From the NCBI GenBank assembly GCA_016934595.1, contig JAFGSM010000170.1:1-32424 (forward strand): 32,424 bases of DNA, given 5' to 3'. Of this stretch, positions 1 through 8,686 are shown piece after piece (position 1 is the first letter of the stretch; every line of letters starts with the position of its first letter). The position numbers were made by a program, and so were the translations under genes. This stretch comes from a bacterium. Lineage in GTDB: Bacteria; SZUA-182; DTGQ01; JAFGSM01. Under the pieces are notes generated by a model. That model made no database searches. It was not told the DNA's origin and saw only the letters and a program-made list of their open reading frames with translations.

Positions 1-165
1 CAAGATTATATCGTTAAAATAGACATCAAATTTATAATATTAAACTTATTTTTAGGGGCGTTTTAGACTTTTTACGAGGCCATCAATATTTATTTAGGTC
101 AAAGGTGATCTAATATCTTTTATTGCAAACTGCAAAAAAATCCTTGTCCGACCCATTCTTGTATA

Positions 166-242
166 TGGTCGGGGCGAGAGGATTTGAACCTCCGGCCACT
201 GACACCCCATGCCAGTGCGCTACCAGACTGCGCTACGCCCCG
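166..242 (-). tRNA. tRNA-Pro (anticodon GGG), CCA encoded
   Basis: Reverse complement CGGGGCGTAGCGCAGTCTGGTAGCGCACTGGCATGGGGTGTCAGTGGCCGGAGGTTCAAATCCTCTCGCCCCGACCA folds as a cloverleaf: acceptor CGGGGCG/CGCCCCG, anticodon loop ATGGGGT, T-loop GTTCAAATC. Confidence 0.95.
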
Positions 243-682
243 ACCTCTGTTTTCGACTTTATGTCCGTTTCGGATTTAAAAATTCTCAAAATTTCCTGTA
301 TCTGGTTTTTTTGCTCACGAAGAAGGCTAATATATTTATCCAAATCTGTAGCAATATGCTCTTTTCCTTTTCCGTTCGAGCCTTCCGCTGCAGGCTGACG
401 GATCAATCTCTCCGCAGAGAGTTGTTTTTTTGCCCCAGCTATAGTAAATTTCTCTTTATATAATAGCTCTTTTACCCTCAACAATACAACCAGATCTTTT
501 TGTCTGTAAACCCTTTGTCCAAACCTGTTCTTTGCCGGCCTGATCTGCTTGAATTCCGATTCCCAATATCGCAGAACATAGGGTTTTACGCCTAAAATCT
601 GACTTACATCCCCTATCTTATAGAACATCCTCTTCGGGATAGAATCGTCCAATTTAATCTCATCCATATAATCTCCAATCAT
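233..682 (-). CDS. MerR family transcriptional regulator
   Basis: 149 aa; N-terminal MerR helix-turn-helix pattern [46 protein letters not shown]. Confidence 0.9.
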   Translation of the reverse strand: MIGDYMDEIKLDDSIPKRMFYKIGDVSQILGVKPYVLRYWESEFKQIRPAKNRFGQRVYRQKDLVVLLRVKELLYKEKFTIAGAKKQLSAERLIRQPAAEGSNGKGKEHIATDLDKYISLLREQKNQIQEILRIFKSETDIKSKTEVGA

Positions 683-709
683 ACATTTTCTTTTTGAAAC
701 GCAAAGGCA

Positions 710-1657
710 TCATGAAGGATACGCCAATGTCATCTGCCTAAGGAACGGTGTATTGAAGCCTTTTTCTATCAGATCGTTACACATGGACTTTCCTGCTCTC
801 AAATCCTCAAAACCGCCTAACAATACAGAATATATCCTGGTCTGTGTTATCTCCTTGAGTCTCCTTGTATTATAACCTAAACGGCCTATTTCACGAACTA
901 TCTTTTTTGCGCTTTCGCTGTAATAACAAGAAGCTATCCGCACCGTAAATCTGCCGTCCGGCAAGGATATTAAAACCGGATCATAACCAATGCCTTTTAT
1001 CCTTGTTAAAAGCTGTGTTGCCTTGGTCTTCTCATCCAATATCTCGGAATAGACATTATGCATGCTTATTGGTGCGGTTTCTTCCTTTATATATGGGGAA
1101 TAACCTAAATCGCACAACCGGTTAAACGCCGTATCGGCATTTCTCTTTATCACGAAGGAATAAACCTGTATTAAATAACCGGATAAGTCTTCTTCTTTTA
1201 TATCACTTATATCACTTATATCACTTTCCGTATCCTTTATCCCTGCTGTCTTAGCCACTTCTGCACCCGGAACATTTCCGTCTCCCTCTTTAAGCGCATC
1301 CTTATGTAGTTCCGCATAGGATGCAACATCTGAAAATTCACTTTGGGTATTTTCATTCCCATTTGTGAATCCAAGACTAACATGGGGTTTGCTTATTTCA
1401 CTGCTTGCGAAAAACCTTTTTTCAATCTCTGCCTTTTCTTTCTCTTCAGGCGCTTTCATATTAACTTTCACATTAATATGTGAAAGTTCCCTGTCTCTAA
1501 GGGCTAAAAATCCTGATCCTCCCTTAAATATTATACGGGTAGCATAAACAACACAAAAGGCCATCAAAAACACAAGTGCAATGATAAAAAAATATAATTT
1601 CCCCCTCCTCCTGCTTCCATTTTTTATAGAGGATGGAGCAAAATTTATATTCTTCAT
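710..1657 (-). CDS. SPOR-domain membrane protein
   Basis: One N-terminal TM segment (KLYFFIIALVFLMAFCVVYATRII); C-terminal half has two SPOR-like repeats (SGYLIQVYSFVIKRNADTAFNRLCDLGY..., FTVRIASCYYSESAKKIVREIGRLGYNTR). Confidence 0.65.
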   Translation of the reverse strand: MKNINFAPSSIKNGSRRRGKLYFFIIALVFLMAFCVVYATRIIFKGGSGFLALRDRELSHINVKVNMKAPEEKEKAEIEKRFFASSEISKPHVSLGFTNGNENTQSEFSDVASYAELHKDALKEGDGNVPGAEVAKTAGIKDTESDISDISDIKEEDLSGYLIQVYSFVIKRNADTAFNRLCDLGYSPYIKEETAPISMHNVYSEILDEKTKATQLLTRIKGIGYDPVLISLPDGRFTVRIASCYYSESAKKIVREIGRLGYNTRRLKEITQTRIYSVLLGGFEDLRAGKSMCNDLIEKGFNTPFLRQMTLAYPS

Positions 1658-1804
1658 TAAGGTTCTTGCGCCCCCTCTTGCCTTTATTTAAGTAAAATTT
1701 CATCAGGCAACTATTGTCAGCCGGATAAAGATCAGGATGATCCTATTAGGACTGTCTTTGTTTCTATAGAAAAATGTCAAATATATAAAAATTCCCCAGA
1801 CATG

Positions 1805-2326
1805 TCAAACATTTTGCGTCTTTAGTCTTGTCTTTGCCGACCTTATAAAATCTATGAATTCCCTTGCCGCGCCCCTGCCTCCATCCAGTTCAGAAATAAA
1901 ATCAGCTATGTCTTTCACCTCCCGGACTGCGTTTGCCACCGCGGCAGACAAACCGACTTCCCTTAAAATGCCAAGGTCGTTGATATCGTCTCCCATAAAG
2001 GCGACCTCTTCGGGTTTTAGATCGAGATCCTTCAGTATGCATTTTAATAGACCCCCTTTGTCCTTTATATCCTGCCATACATGAAGGATTTCAAGATCAT
2101 TGGCCCTTTTCTCCACCGCAAGGGACCTCCTGCCGCTTATTAAACCGATCCGGATCCCATCCTTCTGCGCCAGATGGATGCCCATGCCGTCTTTTATATT
2201 AAAAGACTTATAGTCCTCCCCGTCCGGGCCGAATATGATCTGCCCATCGGTAAGTGTCCCGTCAACGTCAAAGAGTACAAACCTAATCCGTGATGCCTTT
2301 TCCCTCAGCAGATCCTTTGAAACCAC
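1805..2326 (-). CDS. kdsC: 3-deoxy-D-manno-octulosonate-8-phosphate phosphatase (KdsC, HAD superfamily)
   Basis: HAD motifs FDVDGTLTDG, LISGR, FMGDDINDLGILREVGLSAAVANA; located next to kdsD and kdsA; GTG start. Confidence 0.92.
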   Translation of the reverse strand: MVSKDLLREKASRIRFVLFDVDGTLTDGQIIFGPDGEDYKSFNIKDGMGIHLAQKDGIRIGLISGRRSLAVEKRANDLEILHVWQDIKDKGGLLKCILKDLDLKPEEVAFMGDDINDLGILREVGLSAAVANAVREVKDIADFISELDGGRGAAREFIDFIRSAKTRLKTQNV

Positions 2327-2328
2327 CT

Positions 2329-3291
2329 TTATACAACACCTGCCTTTAAAAGATCATGCAGATGAATAACCCCGGCCGGTTTTTCTTCCGAATCTATGCA
2401 TACAAGGGATGTGATGGCATATAGCTCCATAATCTCCACCGCTTTGGCAGCGATTTCATTCTGTGAAACAGTTTTAGGATTGTGTGTCATTACATCCTTC
2501 ACCTTTTTATCAAGGAGGTCAGGATATCTTTCCAGAAGCCTCCTCAGGTCTCCATCTGTCACTATCCCAACGAATTTTCCATCTTTGTCAATTACACATG
2601 TCATACCCAGGCGTTTTATAGTCATTTCATAAAGGGCATCCCGCATCAATTTGTCATCTCTAACCGAAGGAATCTCGTCATCCTTGTGCATAAGGTCAGC
2701 TACCTTTGTCAGCCTGCGTCCAAGGGAACCGCCAGGATGGAAAAGGGCAAAATCTTCCTCTTTGAAGCCCCTTCTGGCTAAAAGGGCCATAGCCAGGGCA
2801 TCGCCCAGGGCCAAAGAAACCGTTGTGCTTACAGTTGGCACAAGGTCGAAAGGGCATGCCTCTTTCCGTATGGATGCATCAAGAAAACAGTCGCTATTCC
2901 TGGCCAATGTTGATTTTATTCTGCCGCTTATACATATCAAGGGCAGACCAAATCTTTTTATATAAGGGATGAGCCGTTTTATCTCCTCTGTCTCGCCGCT
3001 GTTTGACAAGGCAAGAACCACATCGCCCCTTACCATCATGCCCAAATCTCCATGAATCGCATCAGCAGGATGAAGGAAAAAGGCAGGGGTCCCTGTGCTT
3101 GCGAGCGTGGCCGCTATCTTTTTGCATATAAGGCCGGATTTGCCCATGCCCGTCACCACGACCCTGCCGCTGGAATCAAATATTATATCCACGGCGTGTT
3201 CAAAACTCTCGTCGATCCTGTCCTTAACTTCCATGATCGATCTGGCTTCAAGTTCCAGAACATTTTTCGCCTGTGTCAAGATATCGTTCAC
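2329..3291 (-). CDS. kdsD: Arabinose-5-phosphate isomerase (KpsF/GutQ/KdsD), SIS + 2 CBS domains
   Basis: SIS domain VVVTGMGKSGLICKKIAATLASTGTPAFFLHPADAIHGDLGM plus two CBS repeats. The ORF track starts at 3327, but a GTG at 3291 with AAAGGAA upstream makes a 4-nt GTGA overlap with the upstream gene and is the more likely start. Confidence 0.92.
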   Translation of the reverse strand: MNDILTQAKNVLELEARSIMEVKDRIDESFEHAVDIIFDSSGRVVVTGMGKSGLICKKIAATLASTGTPAFFLHPADAIHGDLGMMVRGDVVLALSNSGETEEIKRLIPYIKRFGLPLICISGRIKSTLARNSDCFLDASIRKEACPFDLVPTVSTTVSLALGDALAMALLARRGFKEEDFALFHPGGSLGRRLTKVADLMHKDDEIPSVRDDKLMRDALYEMTIKRLGMTCVIDKDGKFVGIVTDGDLRRLLERYPDLLDKKVKDVMTHNPKTVSQNEIAAKAVEIMELYAITSLVCIDSEEKPAGVIHLHDLLKAGVV

Positions 3292-4784
3292 TGGATTTCC
3301 TTTCGATCTTTTACATCCTTCACACATCTAAACCCCGCGCAAACATACCCTCCATCAGGGCATCCACCACGACGGAATGTGCTCCTCACTTCATCAGGGA
3401 GGCTATCCCAGCCTCCTCCCCTTAAAACATGCCATGATCCATCCTGCGGCCCTTCTGGATTTCTGTATTCGGACTTGCCGTAATAATCGGTGCTGAACCA
3501 GTCAGAACACCACTCCCATACATTACCGGCCATATCATGGCACCCGTAAGGGCTTGCGCCTTCAGGACAGCTTCCAACCGGAAAAGGGCCCGCTGATGAA
3601 TCTTTGCCCCCGGCTCGGCATTTTCCCTCGGACCATTCATTCCCCCAGGGAAATTTCCGTCCATCCATGCCTCTTGCAGCCTTTTCCCATTCCGCTTCCG
3701 TAGGAAGTCTCTTGCCTGACCATACAGCATAGTCATTGGCTGCCTCCCAGCTTATGCCGGTTACAGGTTGATCAGGCAGGTCAAAACCCGGTCTGCCCCA
3801 GGTAGTCGGGGGACGATTGCCTGTAGCCTTTAAAAAGATCATGTATTGGGCATTTGTGACCTCGAATCTGTCAATATAAAATGCGTCCAGATAGACCTCA
3901 TGGACTGGCCCATCTTCCTCGTGACTATCTGAACCCATCTTAAACTTCCCCTCAGGTATAAGCACCATTCCGTTAAGATTTTTCATGCCTGTTTCTTCGG
4001 TCACCGTCTTTTGACTGATAGCCGTTTCCCCTCCATCTGATTCATTAAACGCTGTTTCCCCTTTCATCTTTTTTTGGATGACTTCCATGAATGCCTTCAT
4101 GTCTTTAATCTCGCCACAGTCGCTAATATCGATCCTTTGGCCTTTTTGCATACCTCCCATATTCGGCAAAACAGCATTTTCCCTGCCTTCTTCATCCTCA
4201 CCCATCTGACCAGGGATCCCCCTTGCAAGGCGCGCAGCCAGCTCATCAATACGTTGTTCCAGGGTATGGATTTCATGATGGCATGATATCTGATCTGTAG
4301 CCTCCACTTGACCTGTAGCTATATCGATAACCTTGACACTTATTGTATACCTGTCTTCGAGCTTATTGACCAGACCGATAAGCACCTTGTCAACCATCAG
4401 TATATTCCCTAACTCTATCGCCGCCTCAATATCCGGCATGCCGCATTTTTGCAGAAAATGCAGCGTGCCTCGAGAATCAAACGAGGCAGAATGACATTCG
4501 GAGCTTCTGCAGCCGCTAGGCCTCAAAAACCCCTGAATGTTAAGGATATCATCCATCTCCTTCTTTTCCATCACCTCAAATTTTGCGACATGCCCGAGGT
4601 GTCCTCTCATAAGTTCGGCAATGTTGCCTCCAATCCGTCCCGCGAGGTTTGAAGATGTCTCAAGGTCTATAACGGCTATTTTTATCTTGCCAGAAATCTG
4701 GGAGATTGCAACAATGGGTATAAAGGTGAGAAGGATAAACAACCATATCCATTTATTATTGAAGAAGCGTATCTTGTCGCTCAT
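3288..4784 (-). CDS. Protein with N-terminal CsgG/LpoB-like domain and C-terminal formylglycine-generating-enzyme fold (SUMF1/FGE-sulfatase family) domain
   Basis: Signal/TM WIWLFILLTFIPIVAISQISG; then IKIAVIDLETSSNLAGRIGGNIAELMRG...FEVMEKKEMDDIL (CsgG-like); then SUMF1 signature MVLIPEGKFKMGSDSHEEDGPVHEVYLDAFYIDRFEVTNAQY...GKRLPTEAEWEKAARG...GNVWEWCSDW...GFRCVKD. Confidence 0.85.
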   Translation of the reverse strand: MSDKIRFFNNKWIWLFILLTFIPIVAISQISGKIKIAVIDLETSSNLAGRIGGNIAELMRGHLGHVAKFEVMEKKEMDDILNIQGFLRPSGCRSSECHSASFDSRGTLHFLQKCGMPDIEAAIELGNILMVDKVLIGLVNKLEDRYTISVKVIDIATGQVEATDQISCHHEIHTLEQRIDELAARLARGIPGQMGEDEEGRENAVLPNMGGMQKGQRIDISDCGEIKDMKAFMEVIQKKMKGETAFNESDGGETAISQKTVTEETGMKNLNGMVLIPEGKFKMGSDSHEEDGPVHEVYLDAFYIDRFEVTNAQYMIFLKATGNRPPTTWGRPGFDLPDQPVTGISWEAANDYAVWSGKRLPTEAEWEKAARGMDGRKFPWGNEWSEGKCRAGGKDSSAGPFPVGSCPEGASPYGCHDMAGNVWEWCSDWFSTDYYGKSEYRNPEGPQDGSWHVLRGGGWDSLPDEVRSTFRRGGCPDGGYVCAGFRCVKDVKDRKEIQ

Positions 4785-4798
4785 CTAAAAAAATCCCT

Positions 4799-5629
4799 TC
4801 AGGCCCATTCACCTTTCTTTACAAGTCGATCTATCTCCATCGCCTGCACGAGGATCCCTTCAAGGTCATCCAATGGAATCATATTAGGACCATCACAAAG
4901 GGCATTCCCTGGCTGGTCATGCACCTCAAGGAAAAGGGCATCGCATCCGACAGCCACGGCAGCCCTTATCAAATAAGGACAAAACTCCCGTTCTCCCCCC
5001 GAGCATGACCCCCTGTCGCCTGGCAATTGTACGCTGTGCGTGGCGTCAAACACCACCGGATAACCTAATCCCCTTATAATTGGAAAGGCCCTGAAGTCCA
5101 CGACCAGATTATTGTATCCGAATGTGTAACCCCTCTCTGTGATCAAAATCCTATCGTTTCCAGCCTTCCTTGCCTTTGCCCCGATATATTCAACCTGATC
5201 AGGAGAGACAAACTGCCCCTTTTTTATATTGACGGCCTTTCCGGTTTTGGCCGCGGCGCTGATAATATCGGTTTGCCTGCAAAGAAAGGCCGGAATCTGT
5301 ATAATGTCAAGCACCTTGGATGCCCTTTGAGCCTGACTGGAGGCATGGATATCAGACAGGACATGGACGCATAACCGCTCTCTTACCTTAGACAGGATAT
5401 CCAGCCCTTTATCGAGCCCCGGGCCCCTATAAGAGTCGAATGAGGAGCGATTTGCCTTATCAAAAGATGCCTTGAAAATAAAGGATAAACCAAGGCGAAA
5501 GGTTATCTCCTTTAGGCGTTCTGCTAAACGGAGGCAATGGTCCTCTGATTCTATAACGCATGGGCCTGCGATAAGGACAACAGGGGCGCCGTCTCCTATC
5601 ACCAGATCATCGATCTGTACCCGATACAA
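4799..5629 (-). CDS. kdsA: 3-deoxy-8-phosphooctulonate synthase
   Basis: VVLIAGPCVIESEDHCLRLAERLKEI, FIFKASFDKANRSS, VVFDATHSVQLPG; TTG start immediately after the pyrG stop. Confidence 0.95.
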   Translation of the reverse strand: MYRVQIDDLVIGDGAPVVLIAGPCVIESEDHCLRLAERLKEITFRLGLSFIFKASFDKANRSSFDSYRGPGLDKGLDILSKVRERLCVHVLSDIHASSQAQRASKVLDIIQIPAFLCRQTDIISAAAKTGKAVNIKKGQFVSPDQVEYIGAKARKAGNDRILITERGYTFGYNNLVVDFRAFPIIRGLGYPVVFDATHSVQLPGDRGSCSGGEREFCPYLIRAAVAVGCDALFLEVHDQPGNALCDGPNMIPLDDLEGILVQAMEIDRLVKKGEWA

Positions 5630-5630
5630 G

Positions 5631-7346
<1,716 letters not shown>

Positions 7347-7983
7347 TTAATGGCATAAAAAAAATTCAAAAAGGCCGTCTAATAATCTTGGTAATATTCG
7401 AGTTTTTCCCTTTTTGTATTTCGGCCATTTTGATGTTAAAATGCATTCATTTTAAGACTTGTTGTGTTATATTGTTATATGAGTATATAATAGAGCCGAA
7501 TACAATTCAAGGGCTCTTTTAGAGATTTTTTTTGAAAGGGCGTTTGACGAAGTCTCGATTAAATTGTATAATTATAATATTGAATATAATGCGGAAGGCA
7601 TTCAACCCGATGATTTGTATTTATCCATGTGAGCCCTATGGATGAAAACACGTTTTGTGATCCCAAAATGAAGGGCATGTATGAAATTATTTTCATATAA
7701 ACGTTATAATATAAATACTTATAATGCAGACTTCGGGAAGAAATAAATGACAAACAAAATCCTCTATGTATTAACTTATTGATTATTATTATTATTTGGC
7801 ATTGCACATTAATATATGGGGATTGCCTTAACAGGCATAAAATTTGCAAAACAAATAAGTGTGTTTTTTAATATTTTATCTGGAAGGCATATAAATTGTA
7901 TATGTCTTCATTGAAGTATATATAATCAAAACTAATATATTATGTGTATTTATAACACAATGTTATTTCAGGAGGTGGTTGGC

Positions 7984-8022
7984 ATGAATCGCTCTTTCAG
8001 TCATAAAAGGGGGTGGTGCTAA
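7984..8022 (+). CDS. Putative 12-codon leader ORF (MNRSFSHKRGWC)
   Basis: ATG 7984 preceded by AGGAGGTGG (7970-7978) at good spacing; ends TAA. Lies upstream of the Gly/Tyr-rich protein gene. No expression or conservation evidence available here. Confidence 0.35.
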   Translation: MNRSFSHKRGWC

Positions 8023-8053
8023 GGGATCATAAAGGAGGTGGTGTAAAGGATAT
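8001..8053 (+). repeat. Two imperfect direct copies of a SD-like motif unit (TCATAAARGGRGGTGGTG(C)TAARGGA)
   Basis: TCATAAAAGGGGGTGGTGCTAAGGGA (8001-) and TCATAAAGGAGGTGGTGTAAAGGATA (8028-), period about 27 bp. Confidence 0.7.
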
Positions 8054-8129
8054 TTTTTATAAATCAACAACAGATATACTCTTTAAACCATTTATGTGAA
8101 TAGAGAGTAAGGTTAATGGAGGAAGGATA

Positions 8130-8618
8130 ATGAAAAGAACCATCCTTGTATTAAGTATATTAGTAATTGCATTATGCCTTTCATTCTCTGGATCTGAAGC
8201 ATATTACGGCGGTTATTACGGTAGCAGTTATTACGGCGGCCTGTACGGTAGCAGTTATTACGGCGGCCTGTACGGTAGCAGTTATTACGGCGGCCTGTAT
8301 GGCGGTTATGGCGGCCTGTTAGGCGGTTATGGCGGCCTGTTAGGCGGTTACGGCGGCCTGTTAGGCGGTTACGGCGGCCTTTACGGCGGATTGTATGGCG
8401 GGAGCTATGGCGGCTATGGTTACAGCCCGTTCAGCTACAGCAATCTATACTATCCCGTTTCTACAGCCGGCGGTCTGACTTACCAGGTGCCATTCCTGCA
8501 AATCGCCCCGCTCCTGGGTGTGGCCGGTCTTTATAACCAGCTATTCCCGAATCTGTTTAATCCGACTATTGGCACGACTCTTACAACTTCAACTCTACCA
8601 GCGACACCGGTTATTTAG
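8130..8618 (+). CDS. Secreted Gly/Tyr-rich repeat protein
   Basis: Signal peptide MKRTILVLSILVIALCLSFSGSEA, then tandem YGSSYYGGL and GGYGGLL repeats; SD GGAGGAAGG just upstream of ATG. Confidence 0.85.
   Translation: MKRTILVLSILVIALCLSFSGSEAYYGGYYGSSYYGGLYGSSYYGGLYGSSYYGGLYGGYGGLLGGYGGLLGGYGGLLGGYGGLYGGLYGGSYGGYGYSPFSYSNLYYPVSTAGGLTYQVPFLQIAPLLGVAGLYNQLFPNLFNPTIGTTLTTSTLPATPVI
8217..8297 (+). repeat. 27-bp tandem repeat x3 (TACGGTAGCAGTTATTACGGCGGCCTG)
   Basis: Three identical 27-bp units encoding YGSSYYGGL. Confidence 0.95.
8301..8384 (+). repeat. 21-bp tandem repeat x4 (GGCGGTTAYGGCGGCCTGTTA)
   Basis: Four near-identical units encoding GGYGGLL; the last one diverges to CTTTAC. Confidence 0.95.
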
Positions 8619-8645
8619 TGATAAGGCTATAATTAGGTTTTTTAA

Positions 8646-8686
8646 TAAAAAGGGCGCAGAAAAATGTTCTCTGCGCCTTTTTTATT
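8646..8686. terminator. Bidirectional rho-independent terminator
   Basis: AAAAAGGGCGCAGAaaaatgtTCTCTGCGCCTTTTTT between convergent genes; A-rich on one flank and T-rich on the other. Confidence 0.85.

Noticed and set aside
169-398. Plus-strand 91-aa ORF ([26 protein letters not shown])
   Set aside because: It is the translation of the antisense of tRNA-Pro, a well-known false ORF type.
1199-1227. Triple 9-bp repeat (ATATCACTT) in the SPOR-domain gene
   Set aside because: Encodes only SDISDISDI in a variable linker; minor slippage repeat without further support.
7559-7849. 96-aa minus-strand ORF in the AT-rich region
   Set aside because: Low-complexity Ile/Tyr/Asn-rich translation, no SD-supported start, no recognisable family.
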